Of a stretch of 64,000 nucleotides of DNA, positions 26,650-34,465 are shown piece after piece. The translations under genes and the position numbers were made by a program. Each line of letters opens with the position of its first letter. Positions within the stretch are counted from its first letter, which is position 1. The notes under the pieces were generated by a model. That model ran no database searches. It saw only the letters and a list, made by a program, of their open reading frames with translations, and had not been told where the DNA came from. The stretch lies in the NCBI RefSeq assembly GCF_026130545.1, contig NZ_JAMOIM010000006.1:228734-292733 (forward strand), written 5' to 3'. Source of the stretch: Lichenifustis flavocetrariae. GTDB lineage: Bacteria; Pseudomonadota; Alphaproteobacteria; Rhizobiales; Beijerinckiaceae.

Positions 26650-26955
26650 GTATATGGCGATAAACGGCATCTGGAATAAACTCTGCGGACCCCGGGGCAG
26701 CACCGGGCGGGTCCACCTGAGCGCTTTAGGACGAGCGTTTTGGCGGGCCCGAAACAGGATCGACGCGGGTGTAAAGAGATGGCTTTTGCCCGGCATTGTA
26801 CCACCGTTATCGGGCTAAACTTATAGTTGCCAATGACAACTATGCTCCGGTGGCCCTCGCTGCGTAACGCAGTGCTGGTACTGGGAATCAAGTCCTAGGG
26901 GGTTGCACTTCTAGGCGGGGTTCGGAGGCACCTGGCAACAGAAGCCTCCACTTTC
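26650..26955 (+). ncRNA. ssrA: Two-piece (circularly permuted) tmRNA
   Basis: tmRNA rescues stalled ribosomes and adds a degradation tag. Here the gene has the alphaproteobacterial permuted order, acceptor piece first. Acceptor piece, about 26650-26717: a T-arm with stem CCCGG (26691-26695)/CCGGG (26703-26707) and a non-canonical seven-base loop, then acceptor strand CGGGTCC (26708-26714) and ACC, so the final A of CCA is not encoded. After a 27-base spacer the coding piece starts at 26745 with GGGCCCG, which pairs with the acceptor strand (one G-U), followed by the D-loop-like GGATCGACG (26757-26765). The tag frame, 26829-26867, reads ANDNYAPVALAA plus TAA; that the resume codon is GCC at 26829 is inferred from known tags. 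Downstream lie the CTGCG/CGCAG stem, a CCTAG/CTAGG stem and GGAGGC/GCCTCC with a GTTGC/GCAAC pseudoknot pairing. Outer ends are approximate. The 209 bases after it, up to tadA, show nothing recognisable. Confidence 0.93.
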
Positions 26956-27164
26956 CGCTTACATGTAAAATCGACAAGCCGGTCTCGGACCGTCAGGACG
27001 CTCGTCGATGATGGTTTGGTTCGCCAGGCTCTAGCGGCGCAAGTTCGTCCGCAGATCCACTGCCTTGCCGTGATTTGATTTTCAGCGCGACATACGAGCT
27101 CCGGAGAGCCAGCCTCGCGGCCCACGCGCAGATTAGCAGTCTGCGACCCTCCTCTAATCTCTGC

Positions 27165-27596
27165 TCACCCGCGTTTCCCCGCGAAGAAGTCCCGCAGCAG
27201 ATCCGCCGCTTCTCGCTCGCGCAATCCCCCATAGACCTCGGGCGCGTGGTGGCAGGTCGGCTGTCCGAAGAAGGCCGGGCCATGCTCGACCGCGCCGCCT
27301 TTCGGGTCAGACGCCGCGAAATATAGCCGGCGAACGCGAGCGAAGGAGATGGCTGCCGCGCACATCGCGCAGGGCTCCAGCGTCACGTAGAGGTCGCAGC
27401 CGGCGAGGCGCTGCGAGCCGAGGCGCGCACCCGCCGCGCGAATGACCAGCATCTCGGCATGGGCGGTCGGGTCGTTCTGTTCGAGCGTCCGGTTGCCGGC
27501 CGCGGCGATCAACTGGCCGTCGCGGACCAGCGCGGCCCCGACCGGAACTTCGCCGCGCACGGCCGCCGCGCGGGCCTCATCGAAAGCGCGCGCCAT
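27165..27596 (-). CDS. tadA: tRNA-specific adenosine deaminase
   Basis: Makes inosine at the wobble position of tRNA-Arg(ACG). From the ATG at 27596 the protein has 143 residues with the zinc deaminase motifs HAEM (46-49, catalytic Glu48) and PCAMC (75-79). The N-terminal A-F-D-E-A-R-A-A-A-V-R-G-E-V-P-V-G-A pattern is typical of TadA. The frame continues to a TTG at 27644, which would add 16 residues, but it has no properly spaced ribosome-binding site. It is divergent from rluB, sharing a promoter region of about 165 bases. Confidence 0.94.
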   Translation of the reverse strand: MARAFDEARAAAVRGEVPVGAALVRDGQLIAAAGNRTLEQNDPTAHAEMLVIRAAGARLGSQRLAGCDLYVTLEPCAMCAAAISFARVRRLYFAASDPKGGAVEHGPAFFGQPTCHHAPEVYGGLREREAADLLRDFFAGKRG

Positions 27597-27760
27597 CGCG
27601 TCGAACCGATCCTGCGGCAACGCCCTTCCCCTGTTCTCCCGCAACCTGCTAAGACCGGTGAGAATTCCGAGCCTTCATCCTACGCAGACCGGTTCCGGCC
27701 AACGCGGAGGACGGGCGATCGGCTCCGCCCACGGGCTGAGCCAGACCGTAGCACGCCCGC

Positions 27761-29269
27761 ATGACCGACATACGCAAAGACACCCGCCCTGCCAAGCGCG
27801 CCGCGCCCGAAACGGCGGAGGTGCCCGACGACGGAAAGGAGCGCGTCGCCAAAGTGATGGCCCGCGCCGGCCTGTGTTCGCGGCGCGATGCCGAGGCCTG
27901 GATCAAGGAAGGCCGGGTCGCCATCAATGGCGCGACGATCACGAGCCCGGCCCTCAACATCGGCCCGGACGACGTCATCGCGGTGGACGGCCATCCCGTC
28001 ACGACGCGCGAGCGCACGCGGCTTTTCATGTACCACAAGCCGCGCGGCCTGGTGACGACGGCGCGCGACCCGGAAGGACGGCCCACGGTCTTCGATGCGC
28101 TGCCGCCCGAACTGCCGCGCCTGATCTCGGTCGGCCGCCTCGACATCAACACCGAGGGATTGCTGCTGCTCACCAATGACGGAGGTCTCGCCCGTGTGCT
28201 CGAATTGCCGGCGACGGGCTGGCTCCGACGCTACCGGGTACGGGCGAACGGTTTCGTGTCGCCCGAAAAACTTCATGCCCTGAAGGACGGCATCACGATC
28301 GACGGCATCGACTACGCCGGAATCGAAGCGACGCTCGACCGCGCGCAGGGCGCGAATGTGTGGCTCACCATGGGGCTGCGGGAAGGCAAGAACCGCGAGA
28401 TCAAGCGGGTGCTCGAACATCTCGGGCTCGCGGTGAACCGGCTGATCCGGCTGTCGTTCGGCCCCTTCCAGCTCGGCGACCTCAAGGAGGGCGCGGTCGA
28501 AGAGGTGCGGCAGCGCATTCTCAGGGACCAACTCGGCGAAACGCTGGCCGCAGAGGCTGGCGTCGCCTGGGAGGATGCCGTTCAGGCCGAGGTCGTGACA
28601 CGGGCGGTCGCCGACAGGAAGCAGGCCGACGCGAAGGCGCGTCCGCCCCGCGCCCAGGCTCCTGCCAAGATGGGCGGCGTCCGCGCCCATCAGGACGAGG
28701 TGCCGCAGCCCCGGCAGGACCGCCCCGCGCCGCGCGCCCGGCCGCATGTTTCCGCGCTGCGGGCCGAGCGACCGGGAACGGGCGACGAGCCGCGCAAGCG
28801 TATCACGCGCAAGAGCACCGAGGACCGCCACGGCCGCACCATCGCGGTCGAGCGCGTCAGCGTCGAGGACAAGGCGCGGCATCGAGGCGAGGGTGGCACC
28901 AGCCGCAACGCCCGCAACTTCGCGCGCGAACGCCGTGAGGCGGAGGGGGGAACTGAGGCTCGGCCCCCTCGGGCCGCGCCTCGATCCGCCGGCCGGGCGC
29001 CAGCGCCTGCCGGTGCCGCCACGGGCAAGACAGCCGCCGGCGGCAACAAACGCGCGGGCGGATTTTCCAGCGAGCGCCCGATGACCGGGCGAGCCGTCAA
29101 GGACGGCAAATTCCGCGCGGGACCGAAATCGACTGAGGGCCGTGAACGGCCTGCACGCGGCGGTGGCACGAAAGCCGGCGGGTTCGACGCCAAATCCGGA
29201 GGCGGGCGGGCGAAGCCGGGCGGAACAAGTCCCCGGCCCGGCGGACGAACCCCGCGCGGCCGCGGCTGA
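27761..29269 (+). CDS. rluB: RluB-family 23S rRNA pseudouridine synthase with a long basic tail
   Basis: A 502-residue protein: S4 RNA-binding domain (about 27-75, RVAKVMARAGLCSRRDAEAWI), then the RsuA/RluB catalytic domain with GRLDINTEGLLLLTNDG, whose D128 is the catalytic residue, to about residue 265. The remaining 230 or so residues are a low-complexity tail rich in Arg, Gly, Ala, Pro and Lys with no folded domain visible. RluB modifies 23S rRNA near position 2605. Tails of this kind are known in alphaproteobacterial RluB proteins but vary greatly. The stop is three bases from the rsmD start, so the two rRNA-modifying enzymes are one operon. Confidence 0.92.
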   Translation: MTDIRKDTRPAKRAAPETAEVPDDGKERVAKVMARAGLCSRRDAEAWIKEGRVAINGATITSPALNIGPDDVIAVDGHPVTTRERTRLFMYHKPRGLVTTARDPEGRPTVFDALPPELPRLISVGRLDINTEGLLLLTNDGGLARVLELPATGWLRRYRVRANGFVSPEKLHALKDGITIDGIDYAGIEATLDRAQGANVWLTMGLREGKNREIKRVLEHLGLAVNRLIRLSFGPFQLGDLKEGAVEEVRQRILRDQLGETLAAEAGVAWEDAVQAEVVTRAVADRKQADAKARPPRAQAPAKMGGVRAHQDEVPQPRQDRPAPRARPHVSALRAERPGTGDEPRKRITRKSTEDRHGRTIAVERVSVEDKARHRGEGGTSRNARNFARERREAEGGTEARPPRAAPRSAGRAPAPAGAATGKTAAGGNKRAGGFSSERPMTGRAVKDGKFRAGPKSTEGRERPARGGGTKAGGFDAKSGGGRAKPGGTSPRPGGRTPRGRG

Positions 29270-29272
29270 CCC

Positions 29273-29833
29273 ATGCGGATCGTCGGCGGGCGCCTCAAGG
29301 GCCGGGCCCTCAAGGCGCCCGAGACGCGGGCCATCCGTCCGACAGCGGACCGGCTGCGCGAAACTCTGTTCAACATTCTCACGCATTGGGGCGGCGCGGA
29401 CCGCGTCGTCGGCACCCGCGTGATCGACCTCTTTGCCGGTACGGGCGCCCTTGGGCTCGAAGCCCTATCGCGCGGGGCGCACTTCGCCCTGTTCGTCGAC
29501 GACGGAGCGGAAGCGCGCGCTCTGCTTCGCGAGAATGTCCAGACGCTGGGCCTCGCCGGCACGACACGCATCTTCCGACGCGATGCGACGAAACTCGGCG
29601 CCATCACGGTCGAGCCTTTCGGCCTCGCCTTTCTGGACCCGCCCTATGGCCACGGTCTCGCCAATCAGGCGCTTGTCACATTGGCGGACGGTGGCTGGCT
29701 GACGCCGGGCGCACTCGCGGTGGTGGAGGAGGCCGCGGAAGCCGACGTCGCCGTTCCTCCTGCCTTCGAAAAGGTGGAGCAGCGTCACCAGGGCGACACG
29801 CAGGTCGTTATCGTAAGGCGGCGCGAGGCTTGA
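29273..29833 (+). CDS. rsmD: 16S rRNA (guanine966-N2)-methyltransferase
   Basis: S-adenosylmethionine-dependent methylation of G966 in 16S rRNA. The 186-residue protein begins with the family signature MRIVGGRLKGR, then RPTADRLRETLFNIL (about 22-36), the SAM-binding DLFAGTGALGLEALSRGA (52-69) and catalytic DPPY (122-125). It follows rluB by three bases. Confidence 0.95.
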   Translation: MRIVGGRLKGRALKAPETRAIRPTADRLRETLFNILTHWGGADRVVGTRVIDLFAGTGALGLEALSRGAHFALFVDDGAEARALLRENVQTLGLAGTTRIFRRDATKLGAITVEPFGLAFLDPPYGHGLANQALVTLADGGWLTPGALAVVEEAAEADVAVPPAFEKVEQRHQGDTQVVIVRRREA

Positions 29834-29853
29834 GCAGCGCCGACCCGCTGCGC

Positions 29854-30507
29854 TCAAAGCGGCTTGCTCGTCCGTTTCCTGCCGTATGTTGCCGCCGCGA
29901 GGGCGAGCAGTGCCGAGCCGGCCATCGGCAGCGAGGCGGGAAGCGGAACAGCCGACACGGTTTGCGGGCCAGCTTCCAACCGCACGTCCGGAGCCGTTAC
30001 GGTTCTCGCTTCAATCGTCCCGCTTGCGGCAAAGAACAGGCCGGTGGGGTCTGACGGGCTGACGTAGGCTTCCGCCAAAGTGGAGCCGGAGAGTGACCCG
30101 CACATGCCCCCATGAATATCGTCGCAAGTTAGAAAGCGGGGTGCGGGCGGATTCGAGAGGTCGAGCGTCAGAACGAAATTGTTCGTGCCGATCTCATCGA
30201 TAGCACCGCCATTTTGAGCGCCTTCGATAAGGATCGGTCCAAGGGACAGGCCCGATCCTGACGTGGATCGCGGCGTCCCACTATTCAGTTTGATCACAAC
30301 CGAGCTATTCTCAGGCAGAGACGGATCCAGACCCAATGTGAATGATCCCGAAACACGCGAGATCGGCGAGGGCGACGGTCCATTGGCGTTTTGGAAGTCG
30401 CTCAGCTGGAAGTCGTAGGTCATACTGATCATGGCGGCGTCCGCCCGATCTGCCCCCATGATCAGAAGAGCTGCCAGTGCACAAGAGCGCGTCGTCTGGA
30501 AAAGCAT
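29854..30507 (-). CDS. Exported protein with a VPLPA-CTERM sorting signal
   Basis: A 217-residue protein with an N-terminal signal peptide (about 1-24, ADAA cleavage region) and the tripartite C-terminal signal of PEP-CTERM-type proteins: VPLPA (187-191), a hydrophobic segment (about 192-208) and a basic end (R210-K211-R212). In bacteria with exosortase this tail is cut and the protein is delivered to the envelope or exopolysaccharide matrix. The body is Ser/Gly/Thr-rich with two Cys (CDDIHGGMC, about 128-136). No exosortase gene is in the window. A good promoter lies upstream (30549-30577). Confidence 0.8.
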   Translation of the reverse strand: MLFQTTRSCALAALLIMGADRADAAMISMTYDFQLSDFQNANGPSPSPISRVSGSFTLGLDPSLPENSSVVIKLNSGTPRSTSGSGLSLGPILIEGAQNGGAIDEIGTNNFVLTLDLSNPPAPRFLTCDDIHGGMCGSLSGSTLAEAYVSPSDPTGLFFAASGTIEARTVTAPDVRLEAGPQTVSAVPLPASLPMAGSALLALAAATYGRKRTSKPL

Positions 30508-30548
30508 CTCGAAATCAACTTCAGTAAATTTTTAATTAATACCCCCAA

Positions 30549-30577
30549 CTCTAGGGAGACGCGTCCTTCGCTGTCAA
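30549..30577 (-). promoter_or_regulatory. Sigma-70-type promoter for the VPLPA-CTERM gene
   Basis: On the minus strand, TTGACA (30577-30572) is separated by exactly 17 bases from CTAGAG (30554-30549), close to the alphaproteobacterial -35/-10 pattern. The predicted start gives a leader of about 35 bases, rich in A+T, before the ATG at 30507. Confidence 0.5.
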
Positions 30578-30662
30578 GGCCGCTGTGCTTCGGCTCAGGC
30601 TTGAACAAGCCGCACCTTCGGTTTCGGCCATTTGCTCTTTGCTCGGGCTTGCACCCCTATGT

Positions 30663-30809
30663 TTAAGCGGTCTTGAAGCCGGTTTCCCTCCAGATCTGGC
30701 GAACCTCGTTCAGACTGGGTCGCCTGTGCTCGAGGGATTGCAAACGGGTGACCTGTTTGCGGAAAAGACTTTGACGGCATGTCAGCGCGAATGTTGTGCC
30801 CTTGGCCAT
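30663..30809 (-). CDS. Small basic protein, 48 residues, unknown function
   Basis: A short frame with a near-perfect ribosome-binding site: GAGGAGGT (30821-30814) lies four bases before the ATG at 30809. The peptide starts MAKGTTFALTCRQSLFR and is basic and probably helical (VTRLQSLEHRR, SLNEVRQIWRE), ending FKTA. The frame is open for another 30 codons upstream, but no start there has such a site. No family is recognised. The strong Shine-Dalgarno sequence is the main reason to believe it. Confidence 0.45.
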   Translation of the reverse strand: MAKGTTFALTCRQSLFRKQVTRLQSLEHRRPSLNEVRQIWRETGFKTA

Positions 30810-30982
30810 AATGACCTCCTCACGTCCACCAACACGGTGAAGATCAACCCAATCCTGCTCTATGTCTGTGCCTTTACTCACACAGACGGCGGGGATCATA
30901 GGCAGGACAACCGAGTGCCCTGGTCTACCGAAGGCCTCATTCGGCGGCGTGCACGCAGCAGATCCAGAGCGTGGGCCTTGCG

Positions 30983-31237
30983 CTACCCGGCCAATACCCT
31001 GAATCGCTTCAATTTCGAAAGTCGCTCGACATCGACGGCGTCGAACACGCTCGGCATCTTTCCGGCGTCGCGAAACAGGCTGACCAGGAGGCCATGTTCC
31101 CGCGCCTCCAGATAGCGGCGCACGGCCGATCTCAAGGACATGTTGCCGACTCCGGAGACGAACACGGTCTCGTCGGGTTCGGCGTCTTCATAAGTGTCGG
31201 TCACGGCGGCCTCGGGCTTCAAGGAAGTGCAGTTCAT
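30983..31237 (-). CDS. Small hypothetical protein, 84 residues
   Basis: From the ATG at 31237 the frame encodes an acidic N-terminus (AAVTDTYEDAEPDETVFV) followed by a helical, basic C-terminal half (SLRSAVRRYLEAREHGLL, VERLSKLKRF). The ordered amphipathic pattern in the second half suggests a real product, but no family is recognised and the ribosome-binding site is weak. A longer start at 31279 is possible. Confidence 0.45.
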   Translation of the reverse strand: MNCTSLKPEAAVTDTYEDAEPDETVFVSGVGNMSLRSAVRRYLEAREHGLLVSLFRDAGKMPSVFDAVDVERLSKLKRFRVLAG

Positions 31238-31414
31238 AAGGCACGATTTGGATCGATGCGCGCGACCACATGCGCGCACCCCTCTTTCCGTTCACCCGTT
31301 TGAGCAAGTGTTCGTGCATGCCGACTAAAGCAGCTGCGGCCTCGTTCGCGGGTTCCGTCATCACGGTCCCGCTCGCCGGAACGCAGCCGCGGCATCGCGA
31401 GCAGGTTCCGGGCC

Positions 31415-32605
31415 TCAATCGTCGAGGCCGAAGCCGATGGCCGGGGAGAAGCTGCGTTGCGCGCCGGGCGGCGGCGGCGGGAAGGGCGCCGAGTGACGGA
31501 TATAGTCGAGCGCGGCCTCGTCGACATCCGGATGGCCGCTCGAAACCGCGATGCCGAGGGTTGCGAGTCCGCCTTTGTCGTCGAGCGTGAAGGCCACCAC
31601 GGCTTGGCCACGAAGGTGCTGGGCCTGTGCAGCCTCCACCACGTCCTTGGCTTTGGCGAAGGCGCCGTAGACTGCACCCCGATAGGCCTGCGACGTAGCG
31701 CTGCCCTGGCCCGTGGGGCCGGCCTGAAATGGACTGGCCGCAATGGACGTGCCGAAGGGCAGCATCGCCGCAAGCGTGGCGGTATTTTCGGCCTGGCGCT
31801 TCTGCTCTGCGGTCGGCTCTGGGGGCTCTTTCGGTGCTGGGGCAGGCGGCGGCACGAGGGTTTCAGGGTCCGGGTTGGTCTCGACAGGGGGCGGCGGTGG
31901 AGTGGGCTCCGTCGATGAAGCGTCCTGCTCGGTCGGCTCATGCGGCGCAGCTTCGGGTGTCGTCTCGCCTGCTACCGCAGGTGGCCCCGGTGGCTTCGGA
32001 GCCTCGACGAGCTGTGGGCGCGCATCATTGTTTGGATGTTCGGGCGGGGGCGGTACGGCGACCCCGGGCGGTTGAGGCATGTTTGGCGCAGTCCCGGTCG
32101 GGTCGGGTACAACAGGGGGTGGAGAGGGATCGGCCGGCTCCGTTGCTGGCCCGGCGGGCGGGCTGGCCTTCACGATCTCTGACGGAGCCGGTTGTGCGGC
32201 TTGTTTTGGGGGCTCGGCCGCCGGCTCTTCCGGCTTTTCCGGCGCGGCATCGGCCCCTTTCTCGTCAGGGACAGTGACCTTGACGGGAGGCTGGTCCGAT
32301 GTGTTCGACGGCCTTGCGTCCGCCTGTGGCTTGGTCTCGGGATGGCTGGTCTCTCGTCCCGCAGTGGCTGCAGTCATCTCGCCCGGGACATGGTCGACGA
32401 TCTCGACCGAGATTGGACCGGACGCGGCCGGCGCGGATCTGAGCGGCCAACCGACTTGGATCAGCCAACCCACCACGGCGGCATTGACAAGCAGCGACAA
32501 AAGCCCGTCGCTGAATATCGTCCGGAGGCGCTCCGCCAGGACTGGGCGACGGACGGGATCGAGAATCCGTTCGGGGACGATGTCAAGGGAATCCGGCGAT
32601 GTCAC
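31415..32605 (-). CDS. TonB-like energy transducer
   Basis: About 396 residues: a cytoplasmic N-terminus, one TM helix (about 35-55, LLSLLVNAAVVGWLIQVGW), a very long periplasmic linker rich in Pro, Glu and Ala (about 60-290) and a C-terminal TonB domain (about 305-396) with AQHLRGQAVVAFTLDDKGG and SSGHPDVDEAALDYIRHSAPFPPPP. TonB proteins couple the ExbB-ExbD proton motor to outer-membrane receptors; neither exbB, exbD nor a receptor gene is nearby. The GTG at 32605 is the likeliest start because the frame further upstream would overlap the divergent glucokinase, but it lacks a clear ribosome-binding site. Confidence 0.8.
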   Translation of the reverse strand: MTSPDSLDIVPERILDPVRRPVLAERLRTIFSDGLLSLLVNAAVVGWLIQVGWPLRSAPAASGPISVEIVDHVPGEMTAATAGRETSHPETKPQADARPSNTSDQPPVKVTVPDEKGADAAPEKPEEPAAEPPKQAAQPAPSEIVKASPPAGPATEPADPSPPPVVPDPTGTAPNMPQPPGVAVPPPPEHPNNDARPQLVEAPKPPGPPAVAGETTPEAAPHEPTEQDASSTEPTPPPPPVETNPDPETLVPPPAPAPKEPPEPTAEQKRQAENTATLAAMLPFGTSIAASPFQAGPTGQGSATSQAYRGAVYGAFAKAKDVVEAAQAQHLRGQAVVAFTLDDKGGLATLGIAVSSGHPDVDEAALDYIRHSAPFPPPPPGAQRSFSPAIGFGLDD

Positions 32606-32753
32606 GGGCGGACAATGGTCACAGTTCGAGGCACCCGCAACAAGGGCGACCCGTTTCCGACAAGGTCTTGCGGAATTTACCCCTGCGGCTTGATTATGAC
32701 ACTCTGACGACGCAAACCGCGTAACAATTGTCAGCGAGGAGCAGGGTCGTTCC

Positions 32754-33524
32754 GTGTCGAAGAAGCCATCCGCAAGAGCCAAACAGGATCCGAAGCCTGC
32801 CGACCCGACACCGCCACACCCCATGACGCTCGCGATCGACATCGGGGGAACCGGCCTCAAATGCACGGTGCTCGACCCCTCTGGCCGGATGGTGCATGAG
32901 CGCAACCGCGTGGCAACTCCGACCGATGCCCCGCCGAGCGCTTTGATCGAGGCGGTCGTGGAGATGGCCAAGAGCCTCCCGCCTTTCGACCGCATCTCGG
33001 CCGGGTACCCTGGCGCGGTCCGGCAGGGCCGCGTGGTGACGGCTCCTCACTTCTCCGACGAAAGCTGGGTCGGCTTCGACTTGGTCGGTGCCTTGGGCCA
33101 GGCCTTCGGCAAGCCGGTGCGGGTTTCGAACGATGCCGACATTCAGGGGCTCGGCGCGATCTCGGGCCACGGTATCGAATTCATGCTCACGCTGGGGACA
33201 GGCGCCGGCACGGCCGCCTTCCGCGATGGCATCATCGGCCCGCACCTCGAATTCGCGCATCATCCGGTGCATGCCAAGAAGACTTACAACGACTATGTCG
33301 GCGATCGCGCGCTGAAGAAGATCGGCAAGAAGCGCTGGAACAAGCGGGTCCACAAGGTGATCGGGATCCTCGAAAGCCTGATCCACTACGACCGCCTCTA
33401 CATCGGTGGCGGCAACGCGTCGCATATCGAGGGGCCATTGCCAGAGCACATCACCATCGTGTCGAACGATGCCGGCATGACGGGCGGAATCGCGCTTTGG
33501 AAGGAAGGCGCCGTCCCGCAATGA
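32754..33524 (+). CDS. ppgK: ROK-family polyphosphate glucokinase
   Basis: Phosphorylates glucose using polyphosphate, and in many members also ATP. The 256-residue protein has an ATP/polyphosphate-site LAIDIGGTGLKCTVLD (about 26-41), the catalytic NDAD segment (VSNDADIQGLG), LTLGTGAGTA and the LEFAHHPVHAKKTYNDYVG and KRWNKRVHKVI segments that set PPGK apart from other ROK kinases. The start is GTG, with GAGGAGC upstream at slightly long spacing; the ATG at 32823, just before the kinase motif, is an alternative. It is convergent with pgl, the last gene of the pentose phosphate operon, so its product glucose 6-phosphate feeds that operon. Confidence 0.83.
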   Translation: MSKKPSARAKQDPKPADPTPPHPMTLAIDIGGTGLKCTVLDPSGRMVHERNRVATPTDAPPSALIEAVVEMAKSLPPFDRISAGYPGAVRQGRVVTAPHFSDESWVGFDLVGALGQAFGKPVRVSNDADIQGLGAISGHGIEFMLTLGTGAGTAAFRDGIIGPHLEFAHHPVHAKKTYNDYVGDRALKKIGKKRWNKRVHKVIGILESLIHYDRLYIGGGNASHIEGPLPEHITIVSNDAGMTGGIALWKEGAVPQ

Positions 33525-33723
33525 TGACGGGTCGTGCGTCCGTACGAAGCACGCGAGCTGATGAAGCCTGCTTCAGTCTGTTGCGGAGACGTTCAACCCG
33601 AATCCGGCTTGGTCAACTTGTGCGCTGAGGCTCCCTGGTGCCAAGCTTAGGCTCCTCGTTATACCTTGGCGGTTGAGGCCGGACTTCTCCCGCTCGTTTG
33701 TTGAAGGGGCCGCGGACGTCAAA

Positions 33724-34449
33724 TCACTCGGCCGCCGCATCGCGGTCGACGAACCATTCGATGTCGCCGGAGGTGACGAGCCGGCCAGCCGGGACCGACG
33801 TGTCTCCCGCGCGAACCGCGCGCAGCATCGGCGTCTTTTCCTTGCCGGTCACCAGGAACGCAAGTGCCCGGCTGCTCTCGATGACCGGGTAGGTCATTGA
33901 AATACGGGCCTCCGGTCGGCCGTGAGCGACGCTCGCGACCCATTTGTTGCGCTCGTCCAGGATCGGCTCCCCAGGGATCAGCGACGCCGTATGACCATCG
34001 GGACCAAGTCCGAGGAACATGACGTCGAACATCGGCCGGTTCGGGTCGAGATGGCTTGAACCGTAGAAATCCCGAAGAGCTTTGTCGTAGTCGGCGGCCG
34101 CATCTTCCGCTGTGGGCCGCTCCGTCACGATCCGATGCACATGGCCGTCCGGGATCGGCACTTTGGAGAACAGCGCCTCTGAGACCATCCGGAAGTTGCT
34201 GTCCTTGTGGTCGGTCGGAACAAACCGCTCGTCGCCGAAGAACCAGTGCGTGTCCTTCCACGGGAACTGCTCACGGTAGGGAGATTGGGCGAGCCGTTCG
34301 TAGAGACGGCGCGGTGTGGAACCGCCCGAAAGACAGACGGTGAAGACGTCGTCCTTGGTGCTGGCGAGTTGGGTCAACCACTCGGCGACGCCATCGGCCA
34401 ACGCTGTCGGGTCGGGGTAGACCGTCATGGTTCCGGTGAGTTCCGACAT
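33724..34449 (-). CDS. pgl: 6-phosphogluconolactonase
   Basis: Hydrolyses 6-phosphogluconolactone, the second step of the oxidative pentose phosphate pathway. The 241-residue protein is of the DevB/SOL type: VCLSGGSTPRRLYERLA (about 39-55), FFGDERFVP (about 71-79) and GLGPDGHTASLIPG (about 147-160). An AGAGGGAC ribosome-binding site supports the ATG at 34449. It is the last gene of the eight-gene operon, 16 bases after rpe. Confidence 0.95.
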   Translation of the reverse strand: MSELTGTMTVYPDPTALADGVAEWLTQLASTKDDVFTVCLSGGSTPRRLYERLAQSPYREQFPWKDTHWFFGDERFVPTDHKDSNFRMVSEALFSKVPIPDGHVHRIVTERPTAEDAAADYDKALRDFYGSSHLDPNRPMFDVMFLGLGPDGHTASLIPGEPILDERNKWVASVAHGRPEARISMTYPVIESSRALAFLVTGKEKTPMLRAVRAGDTSVPAGRLVTSGDIEWFVDRDAAAE

Positions 34450-34465
34450 GGTCAGTCCCTCTTGT

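Noticed and set aside
26895..27326. Small open frames on both strands between ssrA and tadA
   Set aside because: They overlap the tmRNA coding piece or the tadA gene and have no recognisable content.
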